A DNA stretch of 64,000 bases from Chrysopilus asiliformis (Eukaryota > Arthropoda > Insecta > Diptera > Rhagionidae), in the NCBI GenBank assembly GCA_964034945.1, contig OZ035960.1, positions 46,975,002 through 47,039,001 of the forward strand. The letters are read 5' to 3'. Position 1 is the stretch's first letter, and each line of letters begins with the position of its first letter. Below the pieces are notes generated by a model. The model saw nothing but the letters and a program-made list of their open reading frames with translations. It was not told where the DNA came from and did not search any database. Shown here piece after piece: positions 43,293 through 54,520 of this stretch. A program made the translations under genes and the position numbers.

Positions 43293-45663
43293 CTATCCGA
43301 ACACGCATTTACTAGATTTTGGTCTCCTGCCACATTTTCCTGGAACGTTTTCCGTGTTGTCGGCAGAGTGCTTTAATCGTGAACTCATTTCCTCTCTAAG
43401 TTCTTCTTGTGATTGAGTTTCCCACTCAGCTGACCTTTCAGGGTCTAAAGGGTTTGGTTCGTTCCATTCATCCTGTACGCGTCCTTGATATATTTTAGAC
43501 AGAGATCGGTGAGGTCCTGGTGCTGATCTACGAGTGGGCCGCGGGTTCGGTCGGTGAGTGGGTTGGGGTTTTGAATGTGTATTGGGTCGCGAACGAGGTG
43601 GTTCTGGTCTTGGCTGCATAGTTGGCCTCGGTTTGGGTTGCGGCGGATGCGAAATCGGTACAGATCCATTATTTCTTGGCGGAAAGGGTTTGGGAGGCCT
43701 TGGAATTGGTGGATCATTTAAGTCAGATAGTTCTGGTGCTGATGGAGCGGGGTAGCGAGGCGGATGATCAGAAAACTCTGGTGCTGATGGAGGCGGATAA
43801 TGAGGGGGAAGATCAAACAGTTCCGGTGCTGAGGGCGCGGGATATCGAGGGGTTGTTGGTTTAAAATCCCGAGGGCCAGGAGGATACGGTAATCGAGCAC
43901 GTTCTGGTTGAGGTGAAGTCCAGCCGATCGGACGACGTGTGGGATGTTGATTCTGTGATCCCACATGGGTGGAGTTAACGGTATCTCTTGGGGGCATTTG
44001 ATTTGGATAGGAGTTTTCTGGTTTTTGCGGAATAAAAACAGGAGGATACGAGTTCGATGGAACAGGGGGCGCCGGATAGAAAATTATAGGTGGTTGTCCT
44101 GCAGGTTGATTGGGCGGAATGTGATGAATAATTAGAGGTGGAGAAGGTGGGATTGGATTTTGATGTGATGGAATATTTATGTTTATGTGAACATCTCCAT
44201 TGGGATGTTTTGTTGTTCTTCGTGTTGTCCTGCGCGGAGGTGAATCGACTTTTGTGGGCTTATCGCAAAGACCGGGTCGAATGCAATTTCCGTTTCCGCA
44301 ACCACTAAAATTCAAAATTTTTATTCTTAAAAGCGACAACTGCATGTTTGTCTCAGTTTTTATATTTTTTTTAAATTTGGCTGAGGGTTTCGAAAATTAA
44401 TAAAACTAATCGGGCAAAAATTTTTTTTGTCAAACATTACAACATCGTTGCCTTAAACCTCGTCTCGATTAGACATAAATTGGAATTTTTCTCATCGTCT
44501 GCTATGAAATGGACATTTATAGACATATTGTTTTGCCCAAGACATAATAATTCTAACAAATGCTGTCTTCTCGGGACATTCCAATGGTAGACCATGAAAA
44601 AATTTCAATTGATGCCTAATCGAGACGAGGTTTTAATTATGACAAGTTTCACGGAAATTTTTTCCTGAAATTTGTCCGCTAACTCAATTTAGCGGTCACT
44701 AAAAATTTCGTGAAATCCGCCATCAGTCTGTTTTACTTACTTTCTACACACTGGCTTGCAACCCACTTTTGTGTTCATGTATTTTATCGGACAGAAACAT
44801 TGTTCTGGAGCGATGCACACTCCCGGATCACATTTCATGGTATCGCAAATTGGTTCACATAAATCAGTTTGATTGTTCTTCCTGTATCCTGCTAGGCATT
44901 TGCAATGTTCGTAGCCTACACACAGCCCATGTTGACAAACCCTGAAAATAAAGTCTGTATAAAAATTTCTGGGTCCTTTGTTTTTTGAAAAGTCACCTTG
45001 TGCAACGTTTCTGACAAACTCCGTCAATCAACTCTGTATCTGGCTGGCATTCACAAACGCCCGGCAATTGACAACTCCCTAATCCGCAATCCTGATTGCA
45101 AATCGGATCACATGTCCCCAAAATGGGATTCCTTGCGTACATCTCTTTGCAGCGACAGTCATTGGGTGGTACGCAATACGCATTCGGTCCACAGTCGCGG
45201 CAATCCGGCACACAAAACAATCCTGATTGATGTAGACGGAATCCCGGATCGCAAATACATCGACCGTAGATACAAACGCCATTGGAACATTGGCCTAGAG
45301 GGCAGGTGGGAGCACAATGTCCTTGATCGTTTTTGATGTGATTTTGGAAACAGGTGCAACGACCTGGAGCCGAACAGAAACCGTTTTTGCAGGGCTGCAG
45401 ACATATTGGTTCGCATGCCAAAACACTTGCATTCATCTGAGGTTTTGGTCTATAGTTGTTGCAACATATCTCAACATTCATCCGATATTGATAGTCACTA
45501 GAAAATAAGCATATTGCATACTGGTTTTCACATGAATATGCTGATAAACTTACTAATATTGACACTTTCCAGTATATTCCTGATGTCCTGCATAACTCGC
45601 TAAAGCCACAAAATCTGCTATTAATAGCACTAGTATAATTTCACAAAATATTTTAAATTGCAT
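43293..45663 (-). CDS. NimB-type secreted Nimrod protein with large proline-rich C-terminal domain
   Basis: Exons 45663-45554, 45497-44997, 44941-44741 and 44304-43293, all joined in phase 2, give 607 residues. Residues 1-22 form the signal peptide (MQFKIFCEIILVLLIADF...). The CC motif is CCNNY, and the NimB spacing to the first repeat is kept. Six NIM repeats follow over exons 2 and 3; the first has CFQNHI in place of CFPDHV. Exon 4 begins with half-EGF CGNGNC-IRPGLC and then a proline-rich, basic, low-complexity region of about 320 residues with TTRRTTKHP, three PSAPE(L/F) units and PRPxP blocks, ending in an EELREEM helix-like stretch and two cysteines. TTTATT (plus) at 43218-43223 gives a minus AATAAA. 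Intron 3 carries a MITE. Secreted; the added domain could bind matrix or surfaces, which is inference. Confidence 0.87.
44455..44634. mobile_element. TIR MITE in intron 3 of gene 10
   Basis: AAACCTCGTCTCGATTAG at the left and CTAATCGAGACGAGGTTT at the right, about 180 bp overall. A related solo end lies at 39141-39185. Confidence 0.75.
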
Positions 45664-46133
45664 TGTTTTCAATTCTAAAACATCAACATAACTAAGAACA
45701 ATCTTCTAAAAGTATGTGATTCAATACAAAAATGTACGACGAAATTTTCATGGTCAAGTTTGACTTTTAGATAGCGAGAATATTTAATTTTGTTATAATT
45801 TCAGTGTGTTATCCGTACTCATACATTTTTGTTCCAAGTGCAAGAGTAATTATATCTCAGTTTGACACATTTTAGAAATAGAATTCTGTTATTTCAATGA
45901 AGATTCTTGAGAACATTCCATTGATATGGAAGAAAATGATGCATGAAACTTTTAGCCTGTTTAAAAAATTATTACAATGTTTTGTTCGATGCAATAGTTA
46001 CAGTGTATTTTTTTTTTTGAAAACTCCGAATTATATTAAATAAGCAACTTGTTACAATAAACAAATCAATTTTTTTAAAGTTTTGTTTAGAAAAAATTCA
46101 ATAAAAAGAAAAAAAAAATATTTTTTCATACTA
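45664..46133. other. Upstream flank of gene 10, nothing recognised
   Basis: AT-rich with long A/T runs near 46010 and 46110. No clear core promoter on the minus strand. Confidence 0.35.
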
Positions 46134-46684
46134 AAGGGTGGTTAAATTTTAAGGGCCGATGTTGAATGTGAACCACACCTAAACGTAAAGTTTTTTACTG
46201 CATTTCATTTGACATTTCTCAATTTCAGACTAACTCAATTTGAACCATGGAAAGATACACAATCGAGCAACGCGTTAAAGTTATTCAGGCTTATTATGAA
46301 AATGGGCGATCAATTTTCGAAGAAAATCATCTTCAGTGATGAGGCACATTTTCACCTCAGTGGATTCGTCAATAAGCAGAACAGCCGCATTTGGGCGAAT
46401 GATAATCCAAGAGTGATTGTCGAAAAACCAATGCACCCACAAAGAGTGACTGTTTGGTGCGGTTTATGGGCTGGCGGCACGAAGTGCACGATATGCATTT
46501 TGATTTGAACGCCCATTTTCATAATAAGTCTGAATAACTTTAACGCGTTGCTCGATTGTGTATCTTTCCATAGTTCAAATTGAGTTAGTCTGAAATTGAG
46601 AAATGTCAAATGAAATGCAGAAAAAAACTTGACGTTTAGGTGTGGTTCCCATTCAACATCGGCCCTTAAAATTTAACCACCCTT
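46134..46684 (+). mobile_element. Internally deleted Tc1/mariner-type element with long TIRs
   Basis: Arms of about 175 bp begin AAGGGTGGTTAAATTTTAAG and are flanked by TA on both sides. Each arm contains the start of a transposase frame (MERYTIEQRVKVIQAYYENG), so the start codon region is present twice, in opposite directions. The centre keeps one catalytic-region fragment (IIFSDEAHFHLSGFVNKQNS). It can no longer make an enzyme. Confidence 0.85.
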
Positions 46685-46690
46685 TACATA

Positions 46691-48368
46691 CGAGGGCAGT
46701 CCGATAAGTACTTAGCCTACAAAAAAACAAAACGAAAATTTGACCATTTATTTCTCAACATAGTCTCCTTTTAGCTCGATACACTTGACCCAGCGATGCT
46801 CCAACTTCTTTAACCCGTCTGAAAAATACGTTTTCTCGAGGTCTGCAAAGTAGGCCTCCGTAGCGGCGATGACCTCCTCATTCGACTCAAATTTCTGCCC
46901 GGCGAGTGACTTTTTCAAGTTTGGAAACACAAAGAAGTCGCATGGGGCCAAATCTGGAGAATACGATGGATGGGGCAGCAGTTCGTAGTCCAATTCGACC
47001 AATTTGGCCGTGGCGACGGCGGAGGTGTGAGCCGGTGCGTTGTCATGGTGGAAGAGCACTTTTTTCTTCGCCAAATGGGGCCATTTTTCTGCAATTCGGC
47101 GTCGAATCGGCCCAATAATTCGGTATAGAAGAGCCCTGTGATCGTTTTGCCCTTCTCCAGGTAGTCGATGTAGATCACACCTTGTGAATCCCAGAAAACG
47201 GTGGCCATCACCTTTCCGGCAGATAGGACAGTCTTCGCCTTCTTCGGAGCACGTTCGCCGGGTAAAGTCCACTGTTTCGACTGTTCCTTAGTCTCTGGTG
47301 TGTACCAGTGGATCCGTGTTTCGTCGACGGTCACGAAACGACGCAGAAACTCCTTCGGATTGTGCTTAAACAGCGTCAAACACTGCTGTGAAGTGGTTTC
47401 ACGGTTGCGCTTGTTGTCCGGAGTGAGCAAACGCGGCACCCATCGCGCCGAGAGCTTTCTCATGCACGAAATTTCATGCAGGATATAACCCACGCGGTCT
47501 TTTGAGATGCCTACTGTCTCAGCTATCTCGCGCACCTTCAATCGGCGGTCTGCCAATACGAGATCGTGGATTTTTGTTATGTTAAGGTGGGTTTAGAAAC
47601 ACGAGCATTTTCATTTTTACTGGCAAAGTGAGCGGGATAGCGAAATTCAAATTCACGTGCGCAAAAAGTCGATCACATCAGTGTCTCACACGTACTTTCC
47701 CTTCCACTTTATGGCGAACTGTCACTGCACATCACCTTCTCGCAGCAATACGTTTGTTAGCACTTCAATTTCACCTAACAAAATCATTTTGTGTGATGTT
47801 ATAATTAATAACATAATTATTATTACCTCCCGTTTCCATTTAAAATTGCGTAGCTTTCAAATAAACATCGAACTTAACCTTACTTTTGCTGGCTGCCATA
47901 ATTCCCCATAATTCAGGAGTAACATTTTGCTGGCAGGGCGGGGAAGTCCAATGTGTTTGTTGTTGTTTACTGCCATAACTTTCCTATCGTCGACGAAAAT
48001 TATGGATAGTAAAACCACTTCATGCAAGCAAAATTTCCAGTAAAATTTTTACTGAGTGGTTTCCCGTCCCTTTCCCACTTGGTGAAAAAGTCATAAGAAA
48101 TCTGGCATTTCACTCACTTTGCCAGTAAAAATGAAAATGCTCGTGTTTCTAAACCCACCTTTATCCTCCGTGGTAGCCGTTTTCGTAGCACCTGGGCGTG
48201 GCTCATCAAAAACCGACGTGCGACCACGTTGAAACTTGTTACACCAATTTTTGACGGTCGCCATCGAAGGAGAAGAGTCACCGTACACAGCATCCAAGCG
48301 CTCTTTGATTTCGTTGCGCGATTGTTATTTTAAAAACGATTTCTGTTGTTTCAACAATACACGCTTTA
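46691..48368 (-). pseudogene. Broken mariner transposase gene
   Basis: A left-end TIR-like line CGAGGGCAGTCCGATAAGTA at 46691 marks one end. The transposase reads on the minus strand: N-terminal helix region at 48297-48164 (SSPSMATVKNWCNKFQRG), middle 47556-47060 with VTVDETRIHWYTPETKEQSK, C-terminal part 47110-46748 with HHDNAPAHTS and YSPDLAPCDFF. The last two segments are in different frames, and a 576-bp insertion separates the first. The wording is typical of mariner; it is dead. Confidence 0.85.
47585..48160. mobile_element. TIR element inserted in the mariner, TTA target
   Basis: TIRs of about 45 bp: AGGTGGGTTTAGAAACACGA on the left and its complement at the right end. TTA flanks both sides, the 3-bp target typical of PIF/Harbinger elements. 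No transposase inside. Confidence 0.75.
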
Positions 48369-48860
48369 AGGGCTCGCTCCATTACCATGACTTTTTACCA
48401 TGACAAAAAAATGCAGGAAACTAGAGCAAGATAGACTTATGTAGATCGAAATAGGAATAACTGAATACCAGTTAAACGCTATCCCTTCCAATTTTACAAT
48501 TTCATAGCAATCATATCAAACCTTATGCTATGAATATAATATTCAAATTGACATGGTAACAAAGCTTTTGACTATGCATGCGAAGGAGAAAAAGCTTTTA
48601 AAATGACATCACGCTATAATAACAGTCTGAATGTGTCCGTGCTTACTATTCACTTACAGGGACAATGTGTGGTTGTAGTAGAAATCCCCATAAAATCGCC
48701 ATAAAATCGCCATAACAAAAGAGGGGAAATTATTTTTGCATTTGCCGACAAATTTTTGCAGTTGATTCTTATCTCCCTTTCTCGCCAAGGCATCTTCACA
48801 TAAATGTGTCTCATTTTTTTTGTCATGGTAAAAAGTCATGGTAATGGAGCGGCTCCTTAT
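48369..48860. mobile_element. TIR element truncating the mariner 5' end
   Basis: CGCTCCATTACCATGACTTT at the left and its complement near 48850 form TIRs of about 38 bp, with GGCTC-like words outside. An unclassified MITE of about 490 bp. Confidence 0.65.
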
Positions 48861-48892
48861 TTGCAAGCCTACAACAGATTTTTACAGTATAA

Positions 48893-49107
48893 AAATATAA
48901 CAAAAGCTATAATTGCCAATCTTTACAAAAAACGTTTTCCTTCGTATGGGGGGTACCCCCCCTAATGGTCCGTTTTTGCCCATTAACGAACTTAGCCTCG
49001 CATTTTACGAAAAACGGACCTGTGCAAAATTTCAAATCTGTAGCTCAATCCGTGCGCCCGCAATCCGCGCCACAGACAGACAGACGGACGGACATGCAAA
49101 ATTCTAT
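48893..49107 (-). mobile_element. Family A copy 3, internally deleted
   Basis: 'aacaaaagctataattgcca' runs directly into 'aaaaaacgttttccttcgta', so more than 200 bp of the body is missing. A GACAGACAGACGGACG tract at 49074-49093. Confidence 0.75.
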
Positions 49108-49678
49108 TTTTTTATACCCGTATGGTGAAACCAAAGGGTATATTAACTTTGCCTTACCGTTTGTAACGCCAAGATCCCGTCATCGCACAAAAAAATGAAT
49201 TACACCAGTGTGTTTAGAATGATGAAAAAAGTTGAATTTAGCATGTCCGTCCGTCTGTCCGTCTGTCCGTCTGTCTCTCCGTCTGTCCGTCCGTCTGTCT
49301 GTGGCGCGGATTGCGGGCGCACGGATTGAGCTACAGACTTGAAATTAAGCACAGGCCCGTTTTTCGTAAAATGCGAGGCCAAGTTAGTTAATGGGCAAAA
49401 ATGGCCCATTAGGGGGGGTACCCCCCATACGAACGAAAACGTTTTTTGCGAATATCTCAAAAACGGTGCATCTTATCAAAAAAGTGGAAGAACAAAAGTT
49501 GTTTAGAACATGATTCTACATTAAAGTTCCATACATTAAAATCCAATTGGAACAAGTTTTAAAAAAATCTTATTGGAAAGTTTGACTTCAAAGTGGAATT
49601 TTGATACGCCGTTCAATTAAATCACCATACGGGTTTTCAATAATTGCCAGATTGGCAATTATAGCTTTTGTTATGTTT
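49108..49678 (+). mobile_element. Dispersed (GTCY)n element, family A copy 4
   Basis: Complete copy from TTTATACCCGTATGGTGAAA to 'gcttttgttatgttt'. GTCCGTCCGTCTGTCC tract at 49244-49305. Confidence 0.85.
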
Positions 49679-50110
49679 TATCATTCTAAACACACTGGTA
49701 TAATTCTTTTTTGTGTGTGATGACGGGATCTTGGCGTTACAAACGATAAGGCAAATCTAATATACCCTTTGGTTTCACCACAAACAAGTATATACAGATA
49801 ACCAATGCCCATAGTAGCATCTGTACCCATTTTTAGCTCGTAGCCGACAGTCGTAGCTGACAAAACGCAATAAGAAAATACCGAAACCAACCGACTGCGA
49901 TGACTACGATCGTGAAACATTCTATTTGATCGCCGAAAGGCAGAAAGGGAAGAGGATATCTAGCAAACGATCGCAGTCGGTTGGTTTCGGTATTTTCTTA
50001 TTGCGTTTTGTCAGCTACGACTGTCGGCTACGAGCTAAAAATGGGTACAGATGCTACTATGGGCATTGGTTATCTGTATATACTTGTTTGTGGTTTCACC
50101 ATATAAAACA
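49679..50110 (-). mobile_element. Family A copy 5 (partial) carrying a foldback insertion
   Basis: 'tcattctaaacacactggta' to 'cctttggtttcacca' is the head of a family-A copy in reverse. It is interrupted at 49781 by the foldback element and resumes for a few bases at about 50091. Confidence 0.7.
49781..50090. mobile_element. Foldback element with 121-bp arms
   Basis: Left arm 49781-49901 (CAAACAAGTATATACAGATA...) and right arm 49970-50090 are essentially perfect inverse copies around a 68-bp centre. TGGTTTCACCA, from the host repeat, stands on both sides, consistent with a target duplication of roughly 9-11 bp. Confidence 0.85.
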
Positions 50111-50245
50111 CATAGATTGTAAAAGCCAACAAATATATTTTAAACAAAAATACTTTTACATAATTTTAAAAACGAATCTTTCCAAGTATTCAATACTTCT
50201 TATCAGATAATTGTATATTTTTTTACCATCAATAAAATCGAAATA

Positions 50246-52868
50246 TTATCCAATTATATTGACTTTCAATCTTCGCTTGCATTTATCGCCATCACGTTTG
50301 TACAATTTGTTACATTTACATTGTCCAGGAGCAACACATTTTCCATGTTCACAACTGCAAATTCACGGAAAAAATTATATTTAGTAAAATTTTTAGGTGA
50401 AAAAAAAATCAACTCCAACATACTTGTCGCAATGAGGTTCACACTTATTTTTCTTGCCCTTTCGATATCCTTGATTACATTCACAAACTCCTGGGTGTGT
50501 GCAATGACCATTTGGACAGTTGTCACAAATTGGGTGGCAATCACCGTTAATAAATTGATATCCAGCGAAGCACTTACAGGTCTGAGGATTTTCACAAGCG
50601 CCATTGTTGCATGGTGTACTAAAAATATTTCAATGAAATATATTGTAAAAATCACTTTTTTTCTTGGTTTCAAAATTGCAAAAACAAAGAAGGAATTGGA
50701 CTTAAAAATTAGTATTTTCGCGAAAAAAAACTTACTGCTTGCAAACCGTCTGACAGACTTTATCCTTCAAGAAATATCCTTGATAGCATGAACATTGATC
50801 TGGCGCTACACATGCTCCCCGTCCTTCGCCGCATTCCCTTGTGCAGACGGGATCACAACTACCGAACGTATTCATTTTATAACCATTTGTGCACCCACAC
50901 AAGTTTGGTGCTGTACAATTTTTGATAAACGGTTGGCACGCGGGCTCACACACGGGAACGCAGAATTTTCCAGATGAATGGAGCTGGTATCCTTGATAGC
51001 ACATACAGACCCCATCAAAGGTGCATTTTCCATTCAAACAGCCAATCGGACAAGTTGTTACGCATTGATCAGCTAAGTTCTTAATGTGATCGGGGAAACA
51101 ATCGCACGTGTCTGGAGCTGTGCAGAAGCCATTGACGCATTTTTCCTTACAGACTGGCAAACATTGGAATTGTCCGTTGATTTTCTTCTTTATAAATCCA
51201 GTGCAACAGACGTCAATTAGACTAAGAGTTGGATTTGAACCATTTCCGTATGGAACTGACGATGCGTGGGGAAATAGTGTGTAGGTTCTGGAATTTTTTT
51301 AAAATAAAATTTTTTTTAACAATTGATTCTAGTTTGTTTTTTTAAAGAAATTTTTTTTAATCCTGTTAAAGAAATGAAATAAAATTAAATAAAACTCACG
51401 GAACTTCCTCAAAACACCATCCCCACTTCTGTGTCGGAATTTGTCGCGGTGTTCCAATCGAAGAGTTAGGATAATTTCGATTGGGAATTATAGTAAATTG
51501 ACTAAGTTCACTATCCGAAAAAACTGGTTGATTATTAAAGTTAACGGGGGTGGCGGGAATGAAATTAGTTGGGAAAATCGGAGGGGATGTTACGGGCGGA
51601 CCAGCTGGAAATCCAGGTGCACCAGGTACAGGATATAAGTTTGCTGGTGGAGAATAAGCTGGTGAGGGGTACAAGTTTTGAGGATTCACGGGGTACAAAT
51701 TTGCTGGATAAAGATTTGATGGAAGTACACCGGGGTACAGAGGGTATAAGTTCGCTGGAGAAGGAGCTGGTGTTGGTGGTGGATTCGTATTGGAAGCTTG
51801 ATTCCCTGAAGTTCCCTTATCGAACACAATATTAACCTTGGGTAAATTAGAAATCAACGATTTTATGAATGATTTGCCGGGTTTCGAAGTTGTTGTTGGA
51901 GAACCTTGATTTCCTGGATTCAAATTAATATTAATACTGGGAATTTGAGCAGGATTTGGAACTGGAGCGGGTATGTTTGGAGATGGCCAAAAAGGTTGAT
52001 TCGGCTGGGTGGGTTGTAAGTACGAAACTGGCTGAACATTGGAAAAATTCGTTTTTGGGGGCGGCACGAATTTCGTGGTGTTGATTTGTTGGAAAGTTTT
52101 CACGGGAAATGTGCTGGTGCGGTTGATTTGTTGATTTGGAAAAAATCCGGTTGCATTTCCCGGTTGGTAGGTATTAACTGGTGAAGTACGATTTGTTTTC
52201 TGCGGAAAATAATTGGTTGTATTGCCTTGGAAGGTTCTTACAGGAGCTGTTGTAGTGCGATTGTTTTTGTAAGACGGGGCGAAATTCGTTGAATTGCGTG
52301 TTTTTATAGAAGGATTCGTTTGAAAATTTTGATTAGATTTGGTTTTCACAGGCTGCGTAAATTGATTTCTTGATTGATTTGCTGGTGTTGTGAAGGGTTT
52401 CCTTGTCGCAACTGTTGTAAACTTTTGTCTTTTTGTAGTTTTCGTCTTCTGCTTCTTTGTGGTTTTATTTTTGTCCTTTTTGAATAAATTCGCTATACGA
52501 TCTGTGATTTTTTGTTTCTTTGGTTTAGGGGTTGTTGTCGGAGTTCTAGTTGTTGGATTTTGTTTCCGGTTTGTTTGAATCGGTGAAATATGATTTGGTT
52601 GAAAATTATTTCCTTTTTGCTGGCCCGGCAATGCGAATTGTGATAAAAATTGATCTTCATAGCTATTTGGATTTGGTTGTCCTTTATTGGAATTTTTTTT
52701 GGAATTTGAATTTGGTTTCACAAACACCTGTTGACCTTTGATTTGTGAATTTTGACGATTGTACGGATCATAGTAGCTAACAGGTTGATCACAAATTACA
52801 CTTAAAATTGAACATAAAAAAACTATGCCTATTAAAATAAGGCTGCAAGTTCCACTTTTAAAAAACAT
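50246..52868 (-). CDS. NimB-type secreted Nimrod protein with a 490-residue low-complexity N-terminal extension
   Basis: Exons 52868-51400, 51287-50736, 50618-50424 and 50354-50246, all joined in phase 2, give 774 residues. The signal peptide is at 1-26 (MFFKSGTCSLILIGIVFLCS...). Residues of about 27-470 lack cysteine and are rich in Asn, Gln, Thr, Pro and Lys: a KKQK/TTKK-rich basic patch, repeated (F/V)xTFQxxNTTxFxP segments, then NLYP repeats. Then GWCFEEVPT, the NimB intron-1 site, CCTGF, and seven NIM repeats, the first with CFPDHI and the second starting TCPIGC. The C-terminus is basic (KRRLKVNIIG). The extension lies wholly in exon 1, upstream of the GWCF-x2-VP anchor. Several NxT/NxS sequons suggest heavy glycosylation. 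Secreted; the extension looks disordered and may be adhesive or matrix-forming (inference). Confidence 0.88.
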
Positions 52869-53560
52869 TTTTATCGAACGACTGTCAAGGGTGTACTAAA
52901 ATTTTTATTCCACGGTTAGTAAATTTACCTGTTCAATTATTATAAGACTTTATAAAGCATTTTCATAATTAGTCACATTTTTTCGGTTTCAACAATGAAC
53001 AGAAAAACAAATTTCGAAATAACGTCATGTGTATTCAGGTGTTTGTATAATTGGTACAAATTGTTTCTTAAATCAATAAGAAGAAAACAATAGACTGTTT
53101 TTGGCATTCAACGCGTGATTAAGATAAATTTTGGTAATATTGTCGATAAGTATTAAACAAAGCTTTTATGCGAATTTTGTACTTATGGTTTTTTATTTTT
53201 GGCGCACATATTTTTCAGTTTAATTAAATGAGTAATAAGAAAATTTTGACAATTTCGTCAATATAGATAAAAAAACAGGAAAAAAAATCGCATTCCAGTG
53301 ATTCACTGCTTAAAACACTAGAAAATATACGAGTTGGGTGAAAGGACTCAAATGGAATTCAAAATAGCAAGAACTATTGCTGATTCGACTGCGGCAATGC
53401 CAACAAGGTGGATATTGTCAAATTTTTCAAGCACTTAGCAATAAAATATAAATGGATAGACCGATGTCATTGAAACAAGTAATATTTTTCACAAATGGGA
53501 AATAACGAAACGGAATAACGATTTTCCGATTTTTTCCTCAAAATTGCGTTATAACGTTAT
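52869..53560. other. Upstream region of gene 11, nothing recognised
   Basis: AT-rich. A minus-strand TTATAAAGTC word near 52945-52955 could serve as a TATA box (about 80 bp from the ATG), but support is weak. Confidence 0.4.
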
Positions 53561-53921
53561 AGAATGTTAATTCCGTCACAATATCAAAAAAACGTAACGA
53601 AAACCGAAAAAATAGTTTCGTTTTTTCATTATTTACATATATATTTTTGCTTTATTTTATTTTTATTGCTTTTTTGTGAACTGTTCCACAAAAGTTCATC
53701 AAGTATAAACCCACAAACCTACCACCTGCAAAAAACATTATTAAAAATATTGGGATAGTGTTTTTAATTATATTTTGATTCTAAATCGGACTTTGTTTTG
53801 GCTAGATTCACTCTCTTTCTGGAGATACGAAAAAGAAAATCTTTTAAGCAACTTTTTTGGTATCGTAAATATTTTCTTTTTGGTGTCTATAGAAGTAGAG
53901 TGAAGACAAATGCACAGACAT
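53560..53921. other. Intergenic DNA, nothing recognised
   Basis: Degenerate AT-rich text next to a family-A element. A 64-codon open frame at 53564 is unsupported. Confidence 0.3.
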
Positions 53922-54520
53922 CCTCCACTTTGAAGTCAAATTCCACTTTGAAGTCAAATTCCACTTTGAAGTCAAACTTTCCAATAAGGTTTTTTAAAAT
54001 TTATTCCAATCGGATTTTGATGTATGGGAGTTTTATGTAGAATCATATCCTAAATAACTTTTGTTCTTGGACTTTTTTGATGAGATGCACCGTTTTTGAT
54101 ATATTCGCAAAAAACGATTTCGCTCGTATGGGGGGTACCCCCCCTAATGGTCCATTTTTGCCCATTAACGAACTTAGTCTCGCATTTTACGAAAAACGGA
54201 TCTGTGCAAAATTTCAAGTCTCTAGCTCAATCCGTGCGCCCGCAATCCGCGCCACAGACAGACGGACGGACGGACGGACGGACAGACGGACGGACGGACG
54301 GACGGACAGACGGACAGACGGACAGACGGACAGACGGACGGACAGACGGACAGACGGACGGACAGACGGACAGACGGACAGACGGACGGACATGCTAAAT
54401 TCAACTTTTTATCATTCTAAACACACTGGTGTAATTCATTTTTTTTGTGTGATGACGGTATCTTGGAGTTACAAACGGTAAGGCAAATCTAACCCTTTGG
54501 TTTCACCATACGGGTATAAA
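53922..54520 (-). mobile_element. Dispersed (GTCY)n element, family A copy 6, with the longest tract
   Basis: Starts with three tandem TCCACTTTGAAGTCAAA units and ends at 'ccatacgggtataaa'. The (GACG/GACA)n tract spans 54255-54392, about 138 bp, more than twice that of the other copies. Confidence 0.85.

Noticed and set aside
43445..43966. Frames antisense or alternative to exon 4 of gene 10
   Set aside because: Shadows of the GC-richer proline-coding exon.
50246..52868. Idea that the low-complexity ORF of gene 11 is a separate mucin-like gene
   Set aside because: It ends in GWCFEEVP with a phase-2 GTGAGT donor exactly where genes 9 and 12 have their intron, and joins in frame to the CC-motif exon.
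54077..54481. Open frames with repeated TDGRTDRR or CPSVCPSV
   Set aside because: They are read-throughs of the (GTCY)n tract of a dispersed element; the same frames recur at 28.8, 49.2, 57.9, 58.5 and 59.2 kb at every copy.
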